This document shows, piece by piece, positions 34,301 to 46,289 of a stretch of 64,000 nucleotides of DNA. Location of the stretch: NCBI GenBank assembly GCA_018292915.2, contig JACVVK020000089.1, positions 62,001-126,000 on the forward strand. Reading direction: 5' to 3'. The notes under the pieces are model-generated. The model was not told the origin of the DNA and made no database searches. It saw nothing but the letters and a program-made list of their open reading frames with translations. Positions within the stretch are counted from its first letter, which is position 1. Every line of letters begins with the position of its first letter. Source of the DNA: Batillaria attramentaria. Taxonomy: Eukaryota; Mollusca; Gastropoda; Batillariidae. Position numbers and translations under genes: made by a program.

Positions 34301-34956
34301 ACCCCCCCCCCCCCCCCCTCCTTTTTTTTTTTTTCTTTCCTCGTTGTGAGTACACATGGCACATGGACCCCCCCCCCACTCTCTCTCTCTCTCTCGTAGT
34401 GTTAATATTTCAGTTCCTAGGATTAATTCAGTCTGCCACTGCAATACTGTCACACTGTATTTGTTCCACTATGAGCACTACCATAAGCTTTGCTTGTGTA
34501 ATGCTCATCAGTTGTTCACTTATACAATCCGTATTGCAAGAAAGAAAAACAAGACTAAACAAGGGAAAGAACACGAAACAAACAAACGACCGCCAAAGCT
34601 GAATCCGATATCCCCCCCCCCCCCCCCCCTACAAGACGTCTGTGCACAGTTGATGGCGACTACAAGCCTATACAATGCAGACAAGCTCGTTAACTTTACA
34701 GCCTTCTCGCTATCTACCGAAGGGGAAAACAAGCCTTTTTTCCTTACGGATGGGAGACGCAGCGCGTAAGGTTGTCTACCAAGCACAAAACAGATGGCGT
34801 CATAAACAGGGATTTAGAGGGACGGGCCTTAGCGTGGTTTCCTCGCGAGATTGGCCAGAGATCAGCAATTTCGATTCCGTGTTCCCTCGAATTGACGTAA
34901 CTTGAACAAATCGATGGCCTGCTCAAGACTCGGTGACTACGCGGTGGGCTCTCCCT

Positions 34957-35068
<112 letters not shown>

Positions 35069-35154
35069 GAGAGAGAGGGGAGGGGACACGAGGTCCTTCC
35101 CACAGGGAACGTACGTCACTTGTAGCTCAGATTTTATACGGTAGTAGTCGGTTG

Positions 35155-35156
<2 letters not shown>

Positions 35157-35219
<63 letters not shown>

Positions 35220-35423
35220 CTACCGACCCCCCCCCCCCCACCTCCCCGACCGGAAACCACCAATAAAAACTCCATTAACATCGTGATCCATGATTTTTGT
35301 AACGCGCTTCAGTTCATACCGCAGCTGATTACGAAAACTATGACGTTGGTCAGTAATAGCTTGCAGCATAATTCTATGTATAATTACATATCACCGATGT
35401 TTATCAGGGCAATCAGTTCGATT
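35157..35423 (+). repeat. Family H element, copy 2, with (CA)n end
   Basis: (CA)n at 35157-35218 and then the same ordered blocks as the complement of 17484-17760. The two copies are in inverted orientation. Confidence 0.65.
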
Positions 35424-35541
35424 GTTATCTGTTACACCACAATACTTGGTTGAATACCGACGAGTATTTGCTCCATGACGCAGATCCATCCCTGAGCTTT
35501 AGTGAAGGGACGGATCGCCTCTTGGAGCAAATACGAGTTGG

Positions 35542-35709
35542 CAGGGGCGTAGGAACCAGGGGGGCCCTGGGGGCCCAGGCCCCCGTTTGATTTTTGGAAG
35601 GGGGGCCCGAATATCTTTGGGCCCCCCTTGCTTTTGATAAGAGGAGAGGGGGCCCACCAGTGGTGGGGCCCCCCTGCTCTGCTGTCGCAGGACACAATCC
35701 TTGGCAGTC

Positions 35710-35780
<71 letters not shown>

Positions 35781-35852
35781 TCTTCACCCCGGCCGTATGG
35801 CTCACCCGACTTAGTGGGCCCCCCTTCCTCTCAGCATCTTCCTACGCGCCTG
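35542..35852. mobile_element. TIR element (hAT-like ends) with internal (CA)n
   Basis: The ends are CAGGGGCGTAGGAA (35542-35555) and its near-complement TTCCTACGCGCCTG (35839-35852). The interior is GGGCCCCCC-rich with a (CA)n at 35710-35778. CAGGG(G/C) termini are common in hAT elements, but I see no 8-bp duplication, so the superfamily is tentative. A separate inverted repeat, GTATTTGCTCC (35464-35474) facing GGAGCAAATAC (35523-35533), lies just left. Confidence 0.6.
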
Positions 35853-35859
35853 GATGGTA

Positions 35860-36745
35860 TTCAAACAAGTTAGTGTAATGGTTTTATCATCCTTTTTCTC
35901 TCATTTATGGTGCATTTTGGGCGCTTGCCCGACTAAAAACTGCTCTAAGTGCTTTTTTTTTCCTAGCTGAACCTGAGCAGCGCCGCACAGCAGGAGCGGT
36001 CAGGAGATCATTAAGCAGGCGACAGAATAAAGTGTCGCCTTCTTGCCCTAGCAATACAATGTCAGTTCAAAATCCAAACAAAAACACAAGTTCTGAACTT
36101 CGACTGAAGACACAAACCAACCTGGTAACACTTTGAAGGAAACATAAATTTGCGAAGTCAATGCGAAACCGAAACACGCACAGCTCTGTTTACGTTCTGA
36201 AAGCATGGCAGCGTGATCTAGCGGCCAGGTGTTTGCTGCAAGTCTTCCATCTTGCCACCTCGGTCCTTCGCGGAATATGAAGATTCGTGAGTGTTGCTTC
36301 TAATATTTTGAGTACATGAACACCGATTAAACTGTCCTTTCACCAACAGCTACAGCAAGATCCGAACGATTCAAGGAGGTTCTCTTGAATCAGAGACCTA
36401 GACTGAACAGATAAGGAATAAGCTCGCCTTCACAGCGGATAGCCGACGACTGCAGCGACTAGACTTGATTCAGCTGTTATGTCACAGGTTTTTGGTTGGA
36501 TAACTGTCTTTGATTTGAGTACGCGGTGCTTTTTCGGTAAAGTCCCCTATCGTCCTGAACTTCAGCAGCGTTATTTGCGCCTAGCTTGCCACGGCCAGTC
36601 AAGTCGGCGAATTAGTCCGGTGCCAGCTTCGAGTGAACTTTTTGAGAACGGGTTTTTGCTAAGTGTTCGTTGAAACTGTCCATGATCTGAGTAAGCAGTG
36701 CTTGTTAGGTATCGGGTAAAGTCATGTTTCACCTGAACAACTAGA
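35860..36745. other. Intergenic, nothing recognised
   Basis: Unique-looking sequence. GATTCGTGAGTG near 36284 is a donor look-alike without an exon. Confidence 0.35.
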
Positions 36746-36748
36746 TAG

Positions 36749-37177
36749 CAAGATAATGATAATAATAATAATGTGTATTCTATAGGCGCTTTACCCAATT
36801 TCATGAATCGGCTCAAAGCGCCGCGAACTGAACCCAGCACGCACGCTCACGTGAATCACACACATTCTCTCACACACTGGACATAAACACATTACAATCA
36901 CGTGATGCGAAGGGTCAGCTCAGCTATTTAAGTTTCGGAATTTTGAATTGCATTTACTTTTTAAAGTTGGTGGGCTGAACATTTCCAAAGCAGAGGGGGA
37001 GGAAGCCGGAGTACCCGGAGAGAACCCCCGACGATCGGCCCGAGTGATCGGTGCCACATACGAGAAGGAAACATTCTTTGCCCTGAGTGGGACTCCAACC
37101 CCTGACCCCTCGCACTGGTGACAAGTCTCTTAACCACTAGTCCACCGACCGCCCCAGACCACCGAACGCCCCAAGAT
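36749..37177 (-). mobile_element. SINE-B copy 4, with 6-bp duplication
   Basis: CAAGAT at 36749-36754 and 37172-37177 brackets the element. The head shows a short internal duplication (CGACCGCCCCAGACCACCGA) at its 5' end. Confidence 0.8.
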
Positions 37178-37575
37178 TGTTTCTGCAGGCCGTGTTGACA
37201 CAGGAAGATAGGGGTGCGCGCGCACCAGGCGTAGTAATACCTGTTCTTCTTATGACAATCTGCCAGAAGGTTCTATCTGTGTTCGTTCCATTTATACAGA
37301 TGGAACCTTGGCAGGGAACTGATGGAAATGATTGTCATGTGATGTGTCACATAAATTATCTCGCTAGTTCAATTTCCGCACTTATACAACGGGAGAGATC
37401 AAAGGGAAAAGCCGCTAATGGATGATAGTCGTGGTTTACGCAACTGCGGAATCAGCCGTTCGTATCTAGATTGTATTTGTGTTTGTTTACATGAGAGGGT
37501 TTCACGACTCCTGTTTGAAGTCTACGAAGTGTTGCAGTCAACTGGCGAATTGCAACTCTGTCTGTCTGTCTGTGT

Positions 37576-37731
37576 GGGGAGCCGGGGTGGCCGAATGGTA
37601 GAGCGTTGGACTTCTAATGCTCGGGTCGTGAGTTCGATCCCGGCTGGGGCCAAATATTTGCTGGATGAAAATTGCCCCGTCTTTGATATCACCCTATGTG
37701 GTGGAAAAGGACGTTAAACCCCCAAACACCC
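37576..37731 (+). mobile_element. SINE-A inserted in (TCTG)n
   Basis: An intact head and tail, with 11-12 bases missing in the middle (CAAATATTTGCTGGATG). TCTG repeats stand on both sides (37558-37573 and 37730-37768), so the element landed in a microsatellite that serves as its duplicated target. (CT)n follows to 37815. Confidence 0.85.

Positions 37732-37815
<84 letters not shown>
37730..37815. repeat. (TCTG)n-(CT)n microsatellite
   Basis: About ten TCTG units and then CT, the complement pattern of 7011-7085. Confidence 0.9.
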
Positions 37816-37816
<1 letters not shown>

Positions 37817-37959
37817 CGTCAGCGCGGTCGTGTGCAGCTGTTGTTCTAGTTTTATCTAGTCTTATCTAGTCTAATCGTTATTTATCTCATTAGTTAGTCG
37901 TTAGTCTCATTACAGCACATTTCGAACCGGCCTCGCACGAGTATCCCATGTGTTTTTGG

Positions 37960-38840
37960 GCTCTTTTTTTTTTTTTTTTTTTTTTTCGGTTTTGCATTGT
38001 ATGCGAAAATCAGGCAAGTTTAAGTTTCCCTTGGCGGTTCTTATTGCAGCAAACGTAAGCATAACCAAAAGTGCAACACTCCCGTAAAATTCAATCACAA
38101 ATTAATTAAGATTTTTTTTTTTTAATGAGGCCACTGTTGCACAACATCAAACATACTTGGCAGGAATTCAATTAAAATGCGTCACGGCCTGCCTCAATAC
38201 TCTTTACGTGTTCTTGCCTTTAACACGCTCCAGTGGGCTTTAATCAACTGTTATCTTGCTGAGTCTTCATTTAAAAAAATAATAATAATGAATAAAATAA
38301 AAATCCGGCACGTCGCCAAAACAAACTCGAATTCACCAACCACAGTAATCTTCTCAAACGGAAGAGAACCCCTGCGTGGAATGCTGCTGACAGGATCTTC
38401 AATCCCCCCCATTCAAAATGGGCAACTGTTATTTCGCAACCACAGTTGAAAACAAAGAAGTAAAAGGGAGAAGAAAAAGAAAAAAAACCCTGCACGTGGA
38501 TGATCGACCCATGTCGGTACAACAGCTCCTCCAGTCCTCCTGCTTCGAAACCAAATTTATCGAACACGACCTACTTAATGAATAAGTCATGCGAGTCGAT
38601 TGTAGCTGAGTAAGCAGCGAAATCGAACAGTCCCTGTAAAAAAAAAAAAAAAAAAAGAAGAAAAGAGTGCAAGCGCGATGTTTCGTTTTGCACCTGGATT
38701 CTGCCACAAATGCACTACGCGTGGGCGGAATCTGCCATGGCCTCGTAACACCAGAAGCCAATCAGATCGCAGCAACTTCATTATTATTATGTGTAACGTT
38801 GATACTTATGGCAACCAAGAATGTACAGTTTACATTCTGT
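37960..38840. other. Intergenic, nothing recognised
   Basis: Poly-T and poly-A patches (37963-37985, 38638-38656). No supported gene. Confidence 0.35.
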
Positions 38841-38849
38841 GAACTCTAC

Positions 38850-38905
38850 AGCCGCGAATTAGTCTTTGTGGCTTGCGCGGCTTTAAGCCCTAAAAACTCA
38901 CTCAC
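38850..38905 (+). repeat. Family G retroposon tail
   Basis: GCCGCGAATTAGTCTTTGTG ... GCGGCTTTAAGCCCTAAAA then (ACTC)n. Same tail as at 3099. Confidence 0.5.
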
Positions 38906-39004
38906 TCACCCTGTGAACTCTAAGTGCATCAAGGAATCGTTTTGTTTTGTGTTTTTTGTTGGTTGGTTGGTTGGTTTCTTGTGGGTTTTTTCCGGTTTGT
39001 TTGT

Positions 39005-39190
39005 CTTTTGTTTTGTTTTTTAACGTTTTGTTTTGTTTTTTAACGTTTTGTTTTGTTTTTTAACGTTGTTTTGTTTTTTAACGTTGTTTTGTTTTTTAAC
39101 GTTTTGTTTTGGTTTTTAACGTTTTGTTTTGTTTTTTAACGTTGTTTTGTTTTTTAACGTTTTGTTTTGTTTTTTAACGTTGTTTTGCGA
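39005..39190. repeat. Tandem array of ~20-bp units
   Basis: TTTTGTTTTGTTTTTTAACG, with 16-21-base variants, repeated about nine times without interruption. Confidence 0.9.
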
Positions 39191-39194
39191 ACGG

Positions 39195-40255
39195 AAAACA
39201 ATGATAATGATGATAATATTATTGTAATCATCACCATGACTGTTTTCTTCTTTAGTAAACCACACAATATCATGACACTTACAACCAAAAGGCTGAATAA
39301 AACGTTCATAATTTTTAAATACTGCCAAAGTTTATGCTTCTTTCCTGCACGTGTCCAGTCCATCTCAACATTCAAAATGTGGTGTTGCTGGTATTTACGT
39401 TTTTTCTTTGCTGTGAGACCGAAGACAAATTTCCTGTTTACATGTAATATTTCGTGGGGCAATGAAATTATTATTATTATTGATAATTTGAGTTAAAATC
39501 GCTGAGTGTGAATCTCGTCACGTGTGATGGGTGACAGAAACTAGCTGCGAAAAGAAATATCGCAAGACAGAGAGAGAGAGAGGGGGGGGGGGACGCAAAT
39601 TGTCACGAATCCCTGGTCACAGAGACGTGCGGGACTCAACAGGAGATGACCACGCTGAGCCACAACCCCCCCCCCCCCCCATCCCCTTCACCCCCCGTAC
39701 GTGCCGCGTAGGCGCTCCATCCATATCAACCCAAGTATCACGTATGCTTGTCACGGAATATGTAAAGAAGTATCGCCACAGTCGCTGGCTGCACAAAACA
39801 GGCATGTTTGTCTTCCCATTACGACTGCCACCCTACACTGACGTGTGTGAGGGATTTGTTGTGGCTTCCCCTTGTTTGTGCACCAGACGATTCTGCAGGC
39901 AATCAACCAGACCACTACAAAGCCAGACTACGTGCCTGAGAGGACAAAAAAAAAAAAGGCGCCCTCTGCTCGGCCTTGCTCTAGTGTAGTATTGTGTTCA
40001 GGGTATTTTGGTTCACGTGCAGTCGTTGCCATGTAAATGAGCCGCATACTCAATATTTGGGTTGGCTGCCGGCAAGCACTAAGACAGCATTCTTCGACAA
40101 AGCACCGTCACTCAGCAGCAGCCATGCATGTAAACAAGAAAAAAAAAAGGTCAGATCCGAACACACATGATGGAGAGTGCAACAGCATGCATTCCAACTA
40201 TTTTGGGAAACTGAATTCACAAAACGTCGGTTATCTCTAATTGGTGCATAGAACA
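39195..40255. other. Intergenic, nothing recognised
   Basis: Open frames here (for example 39531-39989 +) cross a G-run and a C-run and have no domain or splice support. Confidence 0.35.
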
Positions 40256-40511
40256 CCCCCCCCCCCCCCTCCTCTCCTCCCCCCCCCCTCCTTTTTTCCC
40301 AGTCAAATCTTTAGCTAATTCGTACATGTCAAATGCATTACGAAGAGGGACTTATTTTCAGAGTGCTGATGCAGATTTTATTTCCTCGTGACGGTTGCGC
40401 TGGCGCCAATTACCGCAAATCTCGAGGCTTGACTCAGGAAACTGTCGTGTGTGCTCAGTTAGTGGCCAGCCTATCAAACGGCCGTGTACACGTTACGTTC
40501 TTCTGATCATC

Positions 40512-40513
<2 letters not shown>

Positions 40514-40543
<30 letters not shown>
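40514..40543. repeat. (CT)n microsatellite
   Basis: A pure CT run. 40256-40290 is C/T-rich. Confidence 0.75.
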
Positions 40544-40548
<5 letters not shown>

Positions 40549-40829
40549 AAGGTTCCCACTTGAGGCTCTGACGTTCCCAACGCGGGTCGCCAACTTTCTG
40601 TTTTTGAGTGCGGAGCTAAATACAGCGATAGCAAAACGGGTTTCTACCAGTCAAAGGGAAGCAACCATCTGTTTAGTATGCTACTGGGCAAAACAAAATC
40701 TTTCAGCACTGTGAGAGTTAAGATAGACTAAATTGCGAACGTACAACCACACTCACAAAACGCAACAAAAAAAAATCATAATGAATCAATTTGTTTTAAA
40801 TGCGCAAAATTTGTCTTCTGTAAAAACCT

Positions 40830-41239
40830 AGCGATAAAAATAATAATAATGAGTATTGTATAGGCGCTTTACCCAATTTCATGAATCAGCTCAAAGCGCC
40901 GCGAACTGAACCCAACACGCACGCTCACGTGAATCACACGCATTCTCTCACACACTGGACATAAACACATCACAATCACGTGGTGCGAAGGGTCAGCTCT
41001 GTTATTTAAATTTCGGAATTTAGAATTGCATTTATTTTTCAAGTTTGGTGGGCTGAACATTTCCAAAGCAGAGGGGGAGGAAGCCGGAGTACCCGGAGAG
41101 AAACCCCGACGATCGTCCCGAATGAACGGTGCCACATACGAGAAGGAAAAATTCTTTGCCCCGAGTGGGACACGAACCCCTGACCTCTCACACTGGTGAC
41201 AAGTCTCTTAACCACAAGACCACCGACCGATCCAGCGAT
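40830..41239 (-). mobile_element. SINE-B copy 5, with 6-bp duplication
   Basis: AGCGAT at 40830-40835 and 41234-41239 brackets a complete copy with an (ATT)n tail on the left. It lies about 740 bp upstream of the first recognised exon of the FMRFamide-receptor-like gene. Confidence 0.8.
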
Positions 41240-41606
41240 GCTGAATGAAATATGTGTGTGTGTTTCACACACCAACGTATCCTTTTCAAGATGAAAGATT
41301 GGAGAACGTGGCCGATATCATAAAGCCTGGCTGCCATAAAGGCGCCAATTTACGTGTTAACTCGGCTTCCATCCACTAGTCAGAGCCCGGCTGGCATAAT
41401 CCTGCCAGCTACTCAGGTGACGCTTTGATTTCCACCCAGCTATTCAGCCAGCGAGCGGCTGACACTCCAGCCGTTTTTCTCAGGTTCCATCTGCCCCTAG
41501 AACGGGCCCCTTAGTGCCGTGGTTATGGGATTTGTGACCTGACGGTAATCAGCAACTTTAGCCAGTAAGTTGATGTGTTGCATGGCTGGGGTTATGCTGA
41601 GATAAA

Positions 41607-41639
<33 letters not shown>

Positions 41640-41976
41640 CGTGTGTGTGTGGTGTGTGGGGGGGGGGGGGGTGAGGTCGTCCAACGTTTTCCAACACACC
41701 TGCCGGCTATTGTATGTCAGCAAACGTAATTACACTGATACAGCGACAGACGCAGTACTCTGGCCCGAAAAGGTAGGGCTCTTCTCAACAGCATGTCGCT
41801 AGAGAGTTTGAGAAGTGCGTCGGCGTGTATGTGGCGCCTCCAAACAACTGCGTGCGTTGATAAGTTGATGGACTGTGCATTAACATGATTATGCTTACAC
41901 ATATTACAATTTACAATGCAGTATTATTGTTTCTTGTATATTATACGTAACGGAAGTTTTGTTTAACCTGTTGCAG

Positions 41977-42048
41977 AATCTGACTGACCTACAAAGAGCT
42001 GATTCAGAGTGAGTAGCCACAGAAGCAGAACGACTGAACCAGTCGGCC
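41977..42048 (+). other. 5' UTR part of GPCR 1 exon
   Basis: Preceded by a good acceptor (TTTTGTTTAACCTGTTGCAG) and containing an in-frame stop (TGA, 42010-42012) 36 bases before the start ATG. At least one further upstream noncoding exon is therefore likely. Confidence 0.6.
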
Positions 42049-43779
42049 ATGAGCAGCGCTGGTGAAGCACAGAGCGCCGGCCACGTTCTCGTCAACTCCA
42101 CCATCACGCAGGTCGGTTTGATCTCCACACTGTGGCTTCTAGACTTCTAGAAATGTCATTATGGCACCCCCCCCCCCCCCACCCCCCCCCCCCAAAAAAA
42201 AAAAACCACTAAAAAAAGATCAAACCAAAACAACGGTTTTCAGCAGAAATGCATCTGACATAAAGCCTCTGAAGTGTGATTTTCTAATCTACTGATGCGG
42301 CGTCCTTGCAGACCCCCCACTCTGAAACAGCTATTATCCATGCCCTGCACATTCCAGAGGATATGGTTAAAATAGCCCATGTATTAGATAACATAGGCCG
42401 GGTTTTTTTTGTTTTGTTTTGTTGTTGTTGTTTTGTTTTTTTGTTGAGTGAATTGTGTTTGGTTTTTTTGGCACAACAATCTTCTTTTCACCTTTAACTG
42501 GGGCCAAATGCACTTTTACCAACTCCACAAAGTTAAGGGAAACAATGGAAATTCGTTTCAACAAATTCTGGTCTTCTTACTCCCTAACCTACCTCATTTG
42601 AATTCTGTAACCTTCTGTGACCCGCAGGACCTTCACGCCGTCTACAACAGCGTCCTGCTGAACACCACCATGGCCAACATGACCACGAGCGGCAGCAGCA
42701 ACAGCAGCCTGGTGGGAACGGGCGATGAGCTGGACACGTCCGGCGCCCAGTTCTGGCTGCACGGCGTGGTGGGCAACATCCTGGCCGTGTTCGGCCTGTT
42801 CGGCAACGCGCTGTCCATCGTGGTGCTCTGCAACCGCCGGATGCGCTCCTCCACCTCCTACTACCTCATCTCGCTGGCCGTCTATGACAACTTCATTCTG
42901 CTGTCCATGGTCTTCTTCTTCAACCTGCCCGCCATCTCGGAGCACACGTCCGCGATCCAGGATTACAACAACAACTTCCAGCACGTCATCCCGTTCGCCT
43001 ACCCGCTGTCGCTGGCCGCCCAGATGGGCTCCATCTACACGTGCGTGGCTTTCACCATCGAGCGCTTCATCGCCGTCTGCCGCCCGCTGCACGCCGCCAA
43101 CACGTGCACCAAATCGCGCGCCAAGCGGGCCATCCTGCTCATCTTCCTGTGGTCCATGCTGTACAACGTGCCGCGCTACTTCCACTACGAGATCCAGAGC
43201 GTGTACGACAACGAGACAGGGCAGCACGTGGCCCGCATGACGGAGTCGGAGTTCGGGCGGGACGAGGTGTTCCAGCACGTCTACATCATCTACTTCCAGC
43301 TCTTCTTCATGTTCCTGCTGCCCTTCCTCATCATCCTCGTGCTCAACACGGCCCTGGTGCGCGCCATCAAACGCTCCTTCCACCAGCGCCAGGAGATGTC
43401 CACGTCGGCCACGCGCGAGCACAACCTGACCGTGATGCTGGTGGCCGTTATCATCGTGTTCCTCGTCTGCCAGTTCCCCACCATCGTCGACAACATCCTG
43501 GTGGCCATCGTGGGCTACGAGCGCCACGGCGGGAAGGCCAGCTTCGTGCTCTTCTACTACTTCTGTACCTTCATGGTGACCATCAACTCGTCCATCAACT
43601 TCATCCTCTACTGCCTGTTCGGGAAGAAGTTCCGCATGGTGCTGTGCCACATCCTGGGGCTGAGGAAGGGCGGCAGTCAGGAGAACCAGTACCGCAGCAC
43701 CATCTTCCAGTCGCGCGCCAACGGGACGCGCTTGACGACCAACTGCGGGACCTACGACATGGAGGTGTCCTTGGTATGA
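42049..43779 (+). CDS. FMRFamide-receptor-like class A GPCR, two coding exons
   Basis: CDS join 42049-42111 and 42628-43779, 404 residues; the intron is phase 0 (ACGCAG^GTCGGT ... GACCCGCAG^GAC). It is a plasma-membrane neuropeptide receptor by inference. The N-terminus has glycosylation sites N16, N33, N38 and N46. TM1 (about 66-89) carries the conserved N81, TM2 has D108, and TM3 ends ERF (166-168) in place of DRY. TM6 has CQFP (302-305) in place of CWxP, and TM7 has NSSINFILY (341-349), with NFILY standing for NPxxY. Helix 8 is FGKKFR. Neither TM3 nor ECL2 has the usual disulfide cysteines. The PFAYPLSLAAQMGS run before TM3 and the paired loss of cysteines are, from memory, typical of FMRFamide-receptor-like proteins. 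The second exon is strongly GC-rich. The long antisense frame over it is a composition artefact. The ligand is not determined by the sequence. Confidence 0.9.
42112..42627 (+). other. Intron 1 of GPCR 1
   Basis: 516 bases with C-runs (42168-42193), a poly-A and (TTG)n. Without splicing, 42448 would give an upstream in-frame ATG, but the consensus acceptor and the in-frame upstream exon argue for the spliced start. Confidence 0.75.
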
Positions 43780-44384
43780 TGTCTTCTGCTCTTATGTGTA
43801 GTCTAGTGCTTCGTGTCGAAGTGTATAAGGATAGCACGGTACGTTCGGCGCTGCCGAGTACAACAGAGTAACTGTAATATGTGATTTTCGGTACTGTGAT
43901 CTCAGTCAGCGCTAACATGTGATTTTCGGGGGATGCGTACAACTTAAGCTCATGGGGAACTGTGTCCTTTTTTTTTTTTAAACAAACTATTTTCCAGCAT
44001 GTAATTGTGACCAGCTTTGAAGGCACTGTTTCAACTGTCTGTCGCCTCTTCAGCTTCAAATGAAACGTAATGAGTTTGCTGCTGCAGCTTGCACGCGAGT
44101 CGAGACGTTCGACGATTGGAAAGCTTTGACAGTGTACCAGAATCTGGACCTGCATGCGCTTCTAAGCAAACGCACTTGCAGTTTTTCTTTGTATGGATAA
44201 TGAAGTATTTCTTTCACGGGAGAACCCCCAATTTGCTAACGCTTGAAACTAGAGTTCTGCTGTGTTTTAACGGTGCAAATATCGTTGCTCAAGTGAACAT
44301 CCCAAAATCACGTATGTTCTACAGGTACCACGTCACGACGACACGAAATAAGGACGAATGAGAACTCTACCAAGATGGCGCTCA

Positions 44385-44760
44385 AGAAAGTTGTCTCCAG
44401 AAAATGGCACAACGTCATGTGTAGGTAATTTGTGGCATGCGGAGAGAACGTCATATTGACGCACCCACGTCACAGTCTGGGAGTAGGATTAGCCAATGAC
44501 GCTGTGAGAGAATCTGAAAAGAGACATCTGCTGGTGCTGGTGACACGCTACGAAATACTGCCGCACTCTCGCAGAGCGGTCACGAAATCTGTCTCCAGAA
44601 ATGACAAAACGTCGCCTGGGCCAGCACTTGGCAAATGGACGGTATATCATTCACTGATGCACTGTCCCTCAGTCAGTGATTCTGTGACGGAATCTGGAAA
44701 GATGCATGTCTGTGCGATCGACAAACGGGGGGGAAAAAAGTGGAAAACATTCTGGACTTC
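44385..44760. repeat. Diverged tandem pair, ~190-bp unit
   Basis: GTCTCCAGAAAATGGCACAACGTC (about 44391) and GTCTCCAGAAATGACAAAACGTC (about 44590), followed by CTGTGA(G/C)(A/G)GAATCTG(A/G)AAAGA at about 44502 and 44683. It lies downstream of GPCR 1, possibly within its 3' UTR; no AATAAA is found close to the stop. Confidence 0.5.
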
Positions 44761-44889
44761 AAGCTGGGTAACAGTTCATTGCCACAGATCAGGAAATCCA
44801 TCTGTTGCTCATGCCAGTGATGCATCCGGCCATCGCTTCACAGCAGACTAAGCTGTGAGAATCGCTCAACAAACTGCACTCGGCTACCG

Positions 44890-45250
44890 TGTTAAACTAT
44901 TAATTGAAAAAAAAAAAAAAAAACTTTTTAAAAGCGCTATAAATAATATTATGGTCCGGAACATGACAAACAGAATCCAGACAGCATCGTTTACGAGTAC
45001 TTCGGGGCTCGTGAGATATGGGTGCTCTCTGCTGAGTCTACGGGTGTGTGTCCTTTGTATTGTTGTGTTTTTTTGTGCGGAATGTGAAGGTTAGTACGTT
45101 GGAGCGAGCGCAAGAGGTGCATGACGAGAATATTCGTAGTAGTCATTGTGTGGTGCTATATGCACAGCAGAAGGCCAAGAACATACGTGGAGACATTGAC
45201 ATCATCTCTTTGGTCTGTGCTGGTTTAAAAAAAAAAAAAAAAAAAAAACT
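44890..45250. other. Intergenic with two poly-A tracts
   Basis: Poly-A at 44908-44924 and 45228-45248. Nothing else recognised. Confidence 0.4.
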
Positions 45251-45295
45251 GTCGTGAAGGGTCGTATCCCTCAGATCAGTCTGTACTGGTAGAGC

Positions 45296-45885
45296 ACCAG
45301 TCCTGGGGGTGGGTGGGTGTTTGGGAGTTTAACGTGCACCAGTCCTGGGGGTGGGTGGGTGTTAGGGATGTTTAACGTGCACCAGTCCTGGGGGTGGGTG
45401 TTTCGGAGTTTAACGTGCACCAGTCCTGGGGGAGGGTGGGTGTTTGGGAGTTTAACGTGCACCAGTCTTGGGGGTGGGTGGGTGTTTGGGAGTTTAACGT
45501 GCACCAGTCCTGGGGGTGGGTGTTTCGGAGTTTAACGTGCACCAGTCCTGGGGGAGGGTGGGTATTTGGGAGTTTAACGTGCACCAGTCCTGGGGGAGGG
45601 TGGGTGTTAGGGATGTTTAACGTGCACCAGTCCTGGGGGTGGGTGTTTCGGAGTTTAACGTGCACCAGTCCTGGGGGAGGGTGGGTGTTTGGGATGTTTA
45701 ACGTGCACCAGTCCTGGGGGAGGGTGGGTGTTTGGGAGTTTAACGTGCACCAGTCCTGGGGGTGGGTGGGTGTTTGGGAGTTTAACGTGCACCAGTCCTG
45801 GGGGAGGGTGGGTATTTGGGAGTTTAACGTGCACCAGTCCTGGGGGTGGGTGTTTGGGAGTTTAACGTGCACCAGTCCTGGGATC
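45296..45885. repeat. Minisatellite of ~15 units derived from a SINE-A tail
   Basis: The unit is 38-43 bp: CACCAGTCCTGGGGGTGGGT then GGGTGTTTGGGAGTTTAACGT. The second half is the SINE-A tail as read on the minus strand (GGTGGGTGTTTGGGAGTTTAACG, seen for example at 51143). Unit variants (AGGGATGTTTAAC, GTTTCGGAG, GGGTATTTGG) recur in a higher-order pattern. Confidence 0.9.
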
Positions 45886-46289
45886 AAGAGTGATGCCTTC
45901 GTCACAAGGAGAACTCCATGAAAGCCGATACTCTATCTACTGTGTGGACTCTTGTGAAATCTGACGCAGACATCTCGTGTAGGGGGTACTATACTGTGAA
46001 ACCCGACGCGGTAATCTACGCGAGAGACGCTTGGTCCTGTTCTCTGGTCTCTAAAAATGGGTGTAAAGGTTAACACTGAGGAACACTGTCTCGGAGGAAC
46101 GTATTATAGTTGAAAAACATAATTCCATAATGACACTCATCAACACGGACGGGACTAGCATAATACACTGAGCATGTCGGTAAAACTGAAGCTGGTCGTT
46201 TTTCAGTGAGCGAGAACAAGCGTGAGTTCTTGTCTCCCCCCCCCCCCCCGACACCTCAAGTACATGTACATCCCTGTTATTGTGTACAT

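Noticed and set aside
42589..43650. A 353-codon open frame on the minus strand
   Set aside because: It is the exact antisense of GPCR 1 exon 2. The high GC at third positions of that exon removes stops on the opposite strand, and the protein has a His/Asp/Glu/Val-skewed composition with no domain.
45296..45905. CRISPR-like regular repeats
   Set aside because: Units are directly tandem with no unique spacers, vary in sequence and match a SINE tail; the context is a eukaryotic genome.
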